Assembly: GCA_024398785.1 (NCBI GenBank)
Contig: JAKSIO010000010.1
Span: forward strand, 1-64,000
DNA length: 64,000 nt
Direction of reading: 5' to 3'
Source: Bacteroidaceae bacterium
GTDB lineage: Bacteria > Bacteroidota > Bacteroidia > Bacteroidales > Bacteroidaceae
The notes under the pieces are model-generated. The model made no database searches and had not been told where the DNA came from. It saw nothing but the letters and a program-made list of their open reading frames with translations. The position numbers and the translations under genes are program-made. This document shows positions 8,593 through 16,685 of the stretch, one piece after another; the first letter of the stretch is position 1; each line of letters opens with the position of its first letter.

Positions 8593-11304
8593 ATGAAACT
8601 ATTCCTCATAGACGCATATGCGCTTATTTACAGGTCATATTACGCATTTATCAAGAATCCAAGGATAAACTCAAGAGGAGAAAATACAGGCACAATACTG
8701 GGCTTTATAAATACCCTTCTTGAAATAATTGAAAAAGAGTCCCCAACACACCTTGGAGTTGCTTTTGACCCTAAAGGAGGGAGTTTCAGAAACAAAATAT
8801 ATGAACAATACAAGGCTCAGAGACCGGAAACACCCGAAGATATTCAATGGGCCGTCCCACGTATAAAAGAGATTATCAGCGCCTTTGACATCCCAATTTA
8901 CGAAGTATCTGGTTACGAGGCCGATGATGTCATCGGAACACTGTCAAAACAAGCCGATAAACAGGGAATAAGAACATATCTCATGACTCCTGACAAGGAT
9001 TATTGCCAATTGGTTACCGAAAATGTTTTTCTTTACAAACCAAGCTACGGAGATCAGAAATACACTGTTTTGGGACCAAAAGAGGTGAAGGAAAAATACG
9101 GACTCGACAACTGCTCACAGGTAATAGACCTGTTGGGACTTATGGGAGATACTGCAGACAATATTCCTGGTTGCAAAGGAGTAGGGGAGAAAACTGCACC
9201 TGTTCTCATAAAAGAGTTTGGAACAATAGAAAACCTGCTGGAAAATACAGATAAAATTTCGGGGAAACTGAGAGATAAAATTGAAGCGGGCAGAGATGAT
9301 ATTATTTTCAGTAAGAAACTGGCAACAATTGAAACGAATGTTGACATCAACCTGAATCTTGAAGAACTGGAAGTCAACACGCCAAATTTGGAAAAGCTGG
9401 AAAAACTGCTGAAGGAACTTGAACTGTTTTCAATTATCAAAAGAATCAAAACAAAATTTTATCAGCCCGAAATCAAGCCAAAAAACAGCAATATACAACC
9501 CGATTTGTTTGAAATATTTCAGGCAGATAATCAACAGGCGGAATTATTTTCAAACGTCAGAGGGTCAGATTCATCTGAAATTGAATGCAATTACATTGTA
9601 AATCAGCAAGATATAGATAAAATTATTGAAAAAATTATTGCTCAGAAAAAATTTGCATTCTGCATATCCTTTGAAGGATTCAGGCTAAACCCTTCAAAAT
9701 TTACAGGTTTTTACATTTCAACTCAAAATAATGAATGCGACATAATACAACTGCCGGACAACAAAGAGCAGAGCAAAGAAATCATATGCAAATTCAAAGA
9801 GCTGTTTGAAAATCCGGAAATTGAAAAAATCGGATTTGATCTGAAACCGATGTTTCAAATTTTATGGAGCATTGGCATAAAACTCAAAGGAAAAATCTAC
9901 GACAATCAGATTGCCCATTACATTCTGCAACCAGAGCAGAATCACAAATTTGAAAACATAGTCTGGTCAATTTTGAACATAGAGCTTTACAACTCAAAAT
10001 ATTCAACGGAAATAAACATAACTGCACTAAGTCTGGAACTGAAAGAGAAATTGGAACAGCAACTCGAAAACGAGAACCAGACAGAATTGCTGCAGAATAT
10101 AGAGATGCCGCTGATTGAGGTTCTGGCCTATATGGAAAAAAACGGTGTAATCATTGACAGCACTTCACTTAAAGAAACAGAACTGGTTTATAAAAACAAA
10201 CTGGAATCTCTGAGTGAACAGATATACAGACTCAGCGGAGAAGAGTTCAATATATCCTCACCAAAGCAGGTAGGGCATATACTGTTTGAGGTGCTTGGGC
10301 TGGGAGACAAGAATAAAAAAACAAAATCAGGCGGTTTATCGACCAGTGAGGAGGTTTTGGAGGAGCTGTCCGATACTCATCCCATTGTTGGGCTGATATT
10401 GGAATACAGGGGAATTAAAAAGCTTTTAAGCACATATATTGAAGCATTGCCGGAACTTGTAAATTCAGAAACAGGTAAAATTCATACATTTTTCAACCAG
10501 ACGGTGACGGCAACCGGAAGATTGTCTTCAAGCGTTCCCAATCTGCAGAACATACCGGTTAGAAATCTTGAAGGAAGAGAGATACGCAAGGCATTCATAC
10601 CTGAAAGCGGCTGTAAATTTTTTTCAGCAGACTACTCTCAGATTGAACTCCGCATTATGGCGCATTGCAGCGGCGATACGAGCATGATACAGAATTTCAA
10701 CGAAAATATGGACATACATGCCTGGACAGCAGCAAAGGTATTTCACAAAGAAATTGAAGATGTAACCAAGGAAGAACGGTCAAAAGCAAAGAGCGCCAAC
10801 TTTGGCATCATTTACGGAATATCCGCATTCGGACTTGCAAGAGATATGAAAGTAAGCCGTACGGAAGCAAAGGAACTTATTGACAATTATTTTCTCACAT
10901 ATCCGCGCGTGAAAGAATACATTGACGAGTGTGTACAAGCTGCACAGCAGAACGGGTATATTGTCACAATGTTCAACCGTAAAAGATATCTGACAGACAT
11001 CAACTCACGCAATGCCGTTGTACGCAAGTATGCCGAACGCAATGCGGTAAATGCACCAATACAGGGAAGCGCAGCCGACATTATCAAGATAGCCATGATC
11101 AATATCTACAGGAAATTCGTGGAACTCAACCTGAAATCAACAATGATTCTTCAGGTGCATGACGAACTCAATTTCAACGTTGTACCTGGAGAAGAAAAAA
11201 CTGTTGAGCAGATTGTTATTGGCTGCATGGAACAGGCCGCCAGAATGCGCGTTCCTTTGCATGCTGATTGCGGCTGGGGCAAAAACTGGCTGGAAGCACA
11301 TTGA
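8593..11304 (+). CDS. polA: DNA polymerase I with degenerate proofreading domain
   Basis: Repair and Okazaki-fragment-processing polymerase, 903 aa. The N-terminal 5'-3' exonuclease domain (about 1-290) keeps its acidic motifs (DAYALIYR, VSGYEADDVIGT, MTPDKDYCQL, DTADNIPG). The polymerase domain is complete: motif A DYSQIELR (D680), the O-helix RSKAKSANFGIIYG and motif C QVHDEL (H856, D857). The central 3'-5' exonuclease domain looks inactive: where the active enzyme has DTE there is C357-I-S359, the motif II aspartate is replaced within DLKPMF (M420), and the YxxxD stretch is missing. It probably polymerises without proofreading. Convergent with the HhH-protein gene, seven bases apart. Confidence 0.96.
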   Translation: MKLFLIDAYALIYRSYYAFIKNPRINSRGENTGTILGFINTLLEIIEKESPTHLGVAFDPKGGSFRNKIYEQYKAQRPETPEDIQWAVPRIKEIISAFDIPIYEVSGYEADDVIGTLSKQADKQGIRTYLMTPDKDYCQLVTENVFLYKPSYGDQKYTVLGPKEVKEKYGLDNCSQVIDLLGLMGDTADNIPGCKGVGEKTAPVLIKEFGTIENLLENTDKISGKLRDKIEAGRDDIIFSKKLATIETNVDINLNLEELEVNTPNLEKLEKLLKELELFSIIKRIKTKFYQPEIKPKNSNIQPDLFEIFQADNQQAELFSNVRGSDSSEIECNYIVNQQDIDKIIEKIIAQKKFAFCISFEGFRLNPSKFTGFYISTQNNECDIIQLPDNKEQSKEIICKFKELFENPEIEKIGFDLKPMFQILWSIGIKLKGKIYDNQIAHYILQPEQNHKFENIVWSILNIELYNSKYSTEINITALSLELKEKLEQQLENENQTELLQNIEMPLIEVLAYMEKNGVIIDSTSLKETELVYKNKLESLSEQIYRLSGEEFNISSPKQVGHILFEVLGLGDKNKKTKSGGLSTSEEVLEELSDTHPIVGLILEYRGIKKLLSTYIEALPELVNSETGKIHTFFNQTVTATGRLSSSVPNLQNIPVRNLEGREIRKAFIPESGCKFFSADYSQIELRIMAHCSGDTSMIQNFNENMDIHAWTAAKVFHKEIEDVTKEERSKAKSANFGIIYGISAFGLARDMKVSRTEAKELIDNYFLTYPRVKEYIDECVQAAQQNGYIVTMFNRKRYLTDINSRNAVVRKYAERNAVNAPIQGSAADIIKIAMINIYRKFVELNLKSTMILQVHDELNFNVVPGEEKTVEQIVIGCMEQAARMRVPLHADCGWGKNWLEAH

Positions 11305-11311
11305 AATACTT

Positions 11312-13162
11312 CTAGAATTTGTACTGAAGCTGCAAGTCTGCCTTATATACCGGCTTATTGTCAAGTTTGCAGGTAGAACCTATTTTAATTCGTAAAGACA
11401 AGCGTTTTATCAAAGAGTCCAACTTGAAATTTCCCAATAATGCCAGACTTGCTCCAGTCCCGTAATAACTGTAGAAATTATAACTGTAAAGCATTCCTTT
11501 CTGATACATGGATATCCGTGAATAATATGAATCTGTACTGAAAACCGATGCCATCAGATCCAATGAAAAATTGCTTGCAGTATAAGAGATATTCTGCTGC
11601 AGGGCAAATCCGGATTGAAGAGAATTTCCGTCAGGAAAAAAATGACACACGTGGAACATTGTTCTATATTCAAAAAAATCTCCGGCAGTCCAACGCCAGT
11701 CCATGCGTAAACGCAACGTTTTGTCGCCCCCCTTGTAACGTGCCTTGATACTGGCGGAACCTACGCCGGCATCGGTTTTGAGACTACCATTCAGATTTAT
11801 ATCCGCTCCCAATATGTCCTTTGAACTGAAAAAATCCGCATAAGCATTGATATTCAGCTGTTTACGTTGAAGATTATATCCGGTATACAAACCAAATTCG
11901 TTATTTATGTCATTTTGGGCAAAGCCACCGGCAAATTTGGAATAGTAGTTCTTTGAATAATACCTGGGCATAATCCGGATTGAACTGTTGTCTCCCGTTT
12001 TAAGACTGAATATCACAATAGATGCAATACTTAAATCGTCGGAATTTTTCAAACCGGGAATTTTAGACATTGCACACTCTCCGGACAAAGAATACTGCGG
12101 GCGGTTTACCAAAAAATCAATAGATCCGTTAAATAAGGGCCCTTTTAAGGCCAAGGCTGAACTTTTATATACTTTACCCATCATCGGATGGTCAAACTTA
12201 AGAAAAGAGGCTGTAGCGCCAAAATTCACACCTTCGTGTTCTCTTTGCAGATGAACAACACTGTAATACTGGGCAACATTATGTTTTTTTGACTTTTCAA
12301 GAGCAGTCCTGTGATAGCCGTCTTCTTTGAAAGAACTTATACAATTCTGTTTGTTCAAAGTAGCATCTATCATAGTATGCGAGCAAGCAACGTAAAGTTT
12401 CTGACATCCGAATCTGAAAACCGCAGCCACACCGGACAGATAGTCATACTCCGTTGTTGATGAATGGGGTTTTATGCCGCCTGCATTCTGCTGACGCACC
12501 TGACCGGGCATAGTTTTAACAATGCCGAAACCCTGATTGGCCAGTAAACCTCTGCCGAACGATATTCTATAATTACCAACAACCACATTATCTACACATC
12601 CGCTGTTGCCCCACTGAAAGTAAGGTGAAATAAAATCGGCAAATTTTTCATCCCTGTCCCTTTGGGTAACAATTCCCAATTTAACTGATCCTTTTGAAAA
12701 CTTATATCTCAAAGCAGAGGAAAAAGGGTAGTGCAGATCAAGCAGAATTTCATTTGATGCTTTATTGTCAATTATTGTTTTCTCATTATCAATGCTGTTT
12801 CCTACAACAAGAAAAGGATACAAAAGATTGACTGTATTGTTGTCCATACTGTTCACTAACTGCAATTCACCAAGTGACAGCATTCCGTGGTTTACGTATA
12901 TGTATGCCAGCAGTTCCTCTATATTCTGTTGAGTCAGAAACGGTAACTGTCCCAGCTGCTGACGCGTAAGTGTATTAACATCTAACGGTTTTTGATAAAT
13001 AGAATACAAATCGGTATACAGGTTTTCTACTGCAATTTCGCTCAATTCACTTCCCACTTCCTGCAACGGATACATGGAGTTCAATATATTTTCAAACAGA
13101 TTGTCCCAACTTACAGGCACTACGCACCAAAGGGAAAACAGATATCCCGTAATCTTTTTCAT
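11312..13162 (-). CDS. Exported helix-hairpin-helix protein, probable outer-membrane barrel
   Basis: 616-aa protein of unknown function. The N-terminus (MKKITGYLFSLWCVVPVSW) looks like a signal peptide. Residues 60-118 form a ComEA-like helix-hairpin-helix region (PLDVNTLTRQQLGQLPFLT, then a second hairpin around GMLSLGELQLVNSM). The remaining 480 residues show alternating hydrophobic and polar residues with many aromatic ends and finish in LQLQYKF, the pattern of an outer-membrane beta-barrel. Similar HhH-plus-barrel proteins are known only as hypothetical in Bacteroidota. The ATG at 13162 was chosen for the signal peptide. A TACATTTG element on the minus strand (13199-13206) may be its promoter. 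A DNA-uptake role is speculation. Confidence 0.8.
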   Translation of the reverse strand: MKKITGYLFSLWCVVPVSWDNLFENILNSMYPLQEVGSELSEIAVENLYTDLYSIYQKPLDVNTLTRQQLGQLPFLTQQNIEELLAYIYVNHGMLSLGELQLVNSMDNNTVNLLYPFLVVGNSIDNEKTIIDNKASNEILLDLHYPFSSALRYKFSKGSVKLGIVTQRDRDEKFADFISPYFQWGNSGCVDNVVVGNYRISFGRGLLANQGFGIVKTMPGQVRQQNAGGIKPHSSTTEYDYLSGVAAVFRFGCQKLYVACSHTMIDATLNKQNCISSFKEDGYHRTALEKSKKHNVAQYYSVVHLQREHEGVNFGATASFLKFDHPMMGKVYKSSALALKGPLFNGSIDFLVNRPQYSLSGECAMSKIPGLKNSDDLSIASIVIFSLKTGDNSSIRIMPRYYSKNYYSKFAGGFAQNDINNEFGLYTGYNLQRKQLNINAYADFFSSKDILGADINLNGSLKTDAGVGSASIKARYKGGDKTLRLRMDWRWTAGDFFEYRTMFHVCHFFPDGNSLQSGFALQQNISYTASNFSLDLMASVFSTDSYYSRISMYQKGMLYSYNFYSYYGTGASLALLGNFKLDSLIKRLSLRIKIGSTCKLDNKPVYKADLQLQYKF

Positions 13163-13225
13163 GGTAATAAAATTTTGTTGTTTATTCGTTGTATAGTGCA
13201 AATGTAACACGAATAACTGATATTA

Positions 13226-13257
13226 TTTGCATTTATGAATACTCAATTTTACCTTTG
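13226..13257 (+). promoter_or_regulatory. Bacteroidota-type promoter for the DUF4294 gene
   Basis: TTTG at 13226-13229, 20-bp spacer, TACCTTTG at 13250-13257: a full -33/-7 match. Transcription should begin at about 13261-13264, at or within a few bases of the ATG at 13264, so the message may be leaderless. Confidence 0.7.
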
Positions 13258-13263
13258 TGACAT

Positions 13264-13875
13264 ATGAAAAGAAAACTGTTCATCATATTGACCTTTAGTT
13301 TACTAAACCTGCCGCCTGCATTCTCAAAAAAGGAAACTGTAGAATACAGTATCAGACAGCTGGCTCCCTCTGCCAACGTACGTCCGGAAGATCAGATACA
13401 GTCCTATATATTTCCCGACGTTGTCATCTGGGGCAGATACGCAGGGGCTCAGAAAAAGGAAAGACGTAAACTTGACAGAATGGTAGTAGCAGTAAAAAAA
13501 ACGTATCCTTATTCTCTGGAAATAAAAGGCATCCTGATTGAAACATATTTATACATGCAAACATTAAAAGATCAGGAAGAACGTGATAAATATATAAAAG
13601 AAGTAGAAAAGGGGGTATGGAAACAATATCTTCCGGAAATGAAAAAACTTACTCTTTTCCAGGGTAAAATGCTGATAAAACTAATTGACCGTGAATGTAA
13701 TCAGACAAGTTACGAATTGATCAAGGCATTTATGGGTCCTTTCAAAAGCGGATTTTACCAGATGTTTGCAGGGTTGTTCGGAGCAACATTAAAAAAAGAA
13801 TATGATCCTGAGAACTGTGAAGAGGATTCAATAATTGAGGAAATAATAGAAATGATTGAAAACGGAGAATTATAA
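13264..13875 (+). CDS. DUF4294 family exported protein
   Basis: 203-aa protein of the Bacteroidota-restricted DUF4294 family; function unknown. A signal peptide covers about residues 1-21 (ending PPAFS). The mature part has the family's conserved start (IFPDVVIWGRY, about 49-59), a basic helical middle and an acidic C-terminus (CEEDSIIEEIIEMIENGEL). Its promoter places the transcript start almost on the ATG. The gene ends at the left edge of the candidate origin. Family assignment is from recognised sequence pattern, not from a search. Confidence 0.85.
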   Translation: MKRKLFIILTFSLLNLPPAFSKKETVEYSIRQLAPSANVRPEDQIQSYIFPDVVIWGRYAGAQKKERRKLDRMVVAVKKTYPYSLEIKGILIETYLYMQTLKDQEERDKYIKEVEKGVWKQYLPEMKKLTLFQGKMLIKLIDRECNQTSYELIKAFMGPFKSGFYQMFAGLFGATLKKEYDPENCEEDSIIEEIIEMIENGEL

Positions 13876-14297
13876 TGCATTGTTGAAAACTCTGTTCATA
13901 ACCTGTTGATAAAGTTGATTTGTCGGTTAAAAGTAAGTTTATAAATAGAGTCTCATAAATTTGTAAGACTGACAAAAAAAATCTGATAAAACCAATTGCA
14001 ATAATCCAAAATTTTCAAGGGAAAAATTACAACTTTTATATAAACAGGAAAACAACAACATATAAACAGTCAAAAAAACAATATTTATCAACAGCTATAA
14101 TTATCAACAGCATGTTAATAAGTACATTATTACATTGAATATCAATAAATTAAGTTGTTAATTACTTTGTTTATAAACCAAAAAAAATTGTGGATAACCA
14201 TAAAACCCGTTACAGAGTATTAAAGTTATCCACAATTTCAACAATATACTATAACTACTATACTTTTTATAAAAAAATAAAAGTATATGTTGTATTA
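13876..14297. other. Candidate chromosomal replication origin (oriC)
   Basis: A 422-bp gene-free block between two genes that both end there, so it is not a promoter region. By my count bases 13921-14280 contain 82 G+C in 360 (about 23%). Two perfect DnaA boxes TTATCCACA occur at 14226-14234 (plus) and 14189-14197 (minus). One-mismatch relatives of TTATNCACA occur at 13893-13901 (minus), 13904-13912 (minus), 14085-14093, 14101-14109 and 14113-14121 (minus). The stretch between about 13920 and 14180 could serve as unwinding element. A parS-like site lies 9.1 kb to the left and the rpoBC operon is transcribed away from it. dnaA is not in the window. Strong circumstantial case; not proof. Confidence 0.75.
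14187..14236. repeat. Inverted pair of perfect DnaA boxes
   Basis: ATTGTGGATAAC (14187-14198) and GTTATCCACAAT (14225-14236) form a perfect 12-bp inverted repeat with a 26-bp spacer. Each arm contains the DnaA consensus TTATCCACA. A terminator function is unlikely because the spacer is long and no T-run follows directly. Confidence 0.8.
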
Positions 14298-15728
14298 TTA
14301 ACGTATGTATTCTTCTGGAATATCAGGCAGCAGTTCATACTTCAACAAATATTCAATAACATGTGCGAATGTTTCAGCATCAAAAAATTCCGCAGCTGAC
14401 ATTGTTTCTGTTCCATTGAATTCAATGAAAGGATTAATGGTGAAATCATCTCCTTTCTTAACTTCTTTCAGAGTAATAATGTTAGGTGTATAATTTATAT
14501 TTCTATAACCCAGACTGTTGCTCATATTGGAATTGAATTTTTCCACGTAATTTAATGTTTCAGTTGAGTCTGTTGTTTTTATACCGTTTTCAAAATCGGA
14601 AATAAACTTATAAGGATCTTTAATCATTCCTCTTATTTCAACTGAATCCATAATACCTATACAGTACTTGAGATCTTTTATTGAATCATTAAGGGTCATA
14701 TTGTTTTCAATTTCAATATCGTCAAATGATATGTCACCGCCCAATATTAAATCTTTTATATCTAAGTCAATATTGACTATTACATCACCTACAAGCATAT
14801 AATTGCCTTCAATTTCAGCATCAATATATTTTTCATAATCTTTCATATATCCTTCAATATAGGTTTTGGTATAACCGTTCTTAAAATCAATATTAAGTTT
14901 GAATCCCATATTGTTAACCTTTATGTCTGCTTTTGAGCTGATTGAACATTTGTTAGGATTATCAAAATATGAATTTATATCTGTTATGTCTGAATTGATA
15001 TTGGCACTTAAAAGTTCTACATTACCCTTTTTCAATGTAATGCCAATTTGACTTGGAATACTTATGTAAACAAGAGTCTCTTGAACGTCATATTCTCTTG
15101 TTAATTTACCGTCTATTACATTTTCGTTCTTTAATGTTCTTGTTCTGTTATACTTGCATATATACGCATTAGTTACGGTACCTTTTGCATTTATGGTAAA
15201 GGTATGTTTTGTACCTGTTGAATCATTAAAGTTGAATATCAGATTAGTTTTATTTTTTTTGTCTGTATTTTTCCATTCTTTATCGTCTGCTGTAAAAGTT
15301 CCCTTGAAATCTGTAATAGGAAAAGTTTCCATGGATTGAGTACAGTTTTCAATTATGGTTGAATCTGCAGTTTCCTTTACATTTCTTTTGGTTCCTTTGG
15401 ATTTGTGGCTACTTAATCCCGATATACCAATGCTCAAAAATTTTGTCTTAATATCATTAAAACCATAATTCTCATTATTCAAATAATGGTTATATGCATA
15501 CTGCAGTACGTTTATAGCATCATATATTTTGGGTTCGTTAAAGTTTTCTGTAAACTGTTTTGTAACTTCTGCAATATATGCCTTCTGTTCCTGCACACTG
15601 AATACTATTGGTTCTCCCGGTTGCGATGGATTTGGGTTATTACCCGGATCTACCGGTGACTCTTTTGAACATGAAAATGAAAGGACAAGTACTGTTGCCA
15701 GTGCTAATGATTTGAAAAATTTTTTCAT
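14298..15728 (-). CDS. Putative lipoprotein of unknown family
   Basis: 476-aa protein I do not recognise. It begins with a lipoprotein signal peptide with the acylatable cysteine at C20 (VLVLSFSC-SKE), followed by a proline-rich linker (residues 25-42) and a long, Asn/Asp/Lys-rich region of alternating beta-type segments. It is likely anchored in the outer membrane. The composition (many N, D, I, K) is typical of surface lipoproteins of this phylum. It is the last gene of the leftward cluster and ends at the candidate origin. The 76-bp gap to the next gene has only a poor promoter match, so it may be transcribed separately or with the DUF4249 gene. Confidence 0.75.
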   Translation of the reverse strand: MKKFFKSLALATVLVLSFSCSKESPVDPGNNPNPSQPGEPIVFSVQEQKAYIAEVTKQFTENFNEPKIYDAINVLQYAYNHYLNNENYGFNDIKTKFLSIGISGLSSHKSKGTKRNVKETADSTIIENCTQSMETFPITDFKGTFTADDKEWKNTDKKNKTNLIFNFNDSTGTKHTFTINAKGTVTNAYICKYNRTRTLKNENVIDGKLTREYDVQETLVYISIPSQIGITLKKGNVELLSANINSDITDINSYFDNPNKCSISSKADIKVNNMGFKLNIDFKNGYTKTYIEGYMKDYEKYIDAEIEGNYMLVGDVIVNIDLDIKDLILGGDISFDDIEIENNMTLNDSIKDLKYCIGIMDSVEIRGMIKDPYKFISDFENGIKTTDSTETLNYVEKFNSNMSNSLGYRNINYTPNIITLKEVKKGDDFTINPFIEFNGTETMSAAEFFDAETFAHVIEYLLKYELLPDIPEEYIR

Positions 15729-15804
15729 AATATGTTTGTTTTTTTTTGTTATTTATTAAATAAAAGATGGTTGCGAATATACAAATTATAAAATTCAGTT
15801 ACTA

Positions 15805-16683
15805 TCAATTCTCACTTTTTTCTGGCAGAAGAAGGGTATAAACACTGCTGTTGTATCCGAACCAATAGCCTTCTCCTCCCTTAATGTTTGCTTTTAGATT
15901 TCTTATCTCACCGGCCATTGCATTATTGTTCACAGAGGTACAAAAGTTGAAATTGTTCCAATATGTGAACGCTAATGAGTCAATGCATGAAAATTTTATT
16001 GTTACGCTATCTCCATACCTGAAGTTTGAAAAATAATCTTCATGGTATAGGGCACTTTTCAAAGGTTTTGATAATGTTACCATATTATTCCCTTTTTCAA
16101 AATATTCACCTTTGAATGTTCCAAAAAAGGAGGACATCAGCAAATCCTGTTCAGGTTGTGCGGCAATGAACGTATTGAGATACTTGCATTTGTTGGGATT
16201 TGAAACGTAAGCTGCGATTGTAAGCAGTGAGTCTGTCATTTTGTCGGGTTTTACTTTGAAAGAATCTATTACAGCTTGTTCCAAAGGAACAGTTGTGCTT
16301 GCTGTTGCAGTATATTCATCCCATTCAACGCTCAGATTATATGTTTTTCCCGCTTCTCCAATAATTTTGTCTGTTGTAAAAACATATGGAGGCACATAAT
16401 GTGTATCAATTTTTCCTTCCAGAGTTTCAGTTTGGTCTTCAGTGCTTACAATAACTTTTGCGCCTATTCCCACATAGCTTATGTCAACTGTCATTTTTTT
16501 GTTGTTCAACCCGGGGAAAATGGATTTTGTAACAATAACAACAGGATTCTGTCCATTGTCAATCCAACCTTCGATAACAATGTTATGATAATCGGATTCA
16601 TTATATCTTTTGATACATGAACAATTGAATATAGCAGTTAGAAGCAGTATCAGTATTATGTTGGAATATCGACGGTCAATCAT
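15805..16683 (-). CDS. DUF4249 family lipoprotein
   Basis: 292-aa protein resembling the DUF4249 family, Bacteroidota lipoproteins usually encoded beside a TonB-dependent receptor and thought to be its surface partner. The N-terminus is hydrophobic and followed by C21 and C23, either of which could be the lipidated residue. The segment with VIEGWIDNGQNPVVIVTKS (about 35-53) is the typical family opening, followed by beta-sandwich-like sequence. It starts two bases after the receptor gene's stop codon, so the two are surely co-transcribed. The substrate is unknown. Confidence 0.75.
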   Translation of the reverse strand: MIDRRYSNIILILLLTAIFNCSCIKRYNESDYHNIVIEGWIDNGQNPVVIVTKSIFPGLNNKKMTVDISYVGIGAKVIVSTEDQTETLEGKIDTHYVPPYVFTTDKIIGEAGKTYNLSVEWDEYTATASTTVPLEQAVIDSFKVKPDKMTDSLLTIAAYVSNPNKCKYLNTFIAAQPEQDLLMSSFFGTFKGEYFEKGNNMVTLSKPLKSALYHEDYFSNFRYGDSVTIKFSCIDSLAFTYWNNFNFCTSVNNNAMAGEIRNLKANIKGGEGYWFGYNSSVYTLLLPEKSEN

Positions 16684-16685
16684 TG

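Noticed and set aside
13162-13210. Upstream extension of the HhH protein by 16 residues
   Set aside because: The extension would place polar residues before the signal peptide and run into the TACATTTG promoter element.
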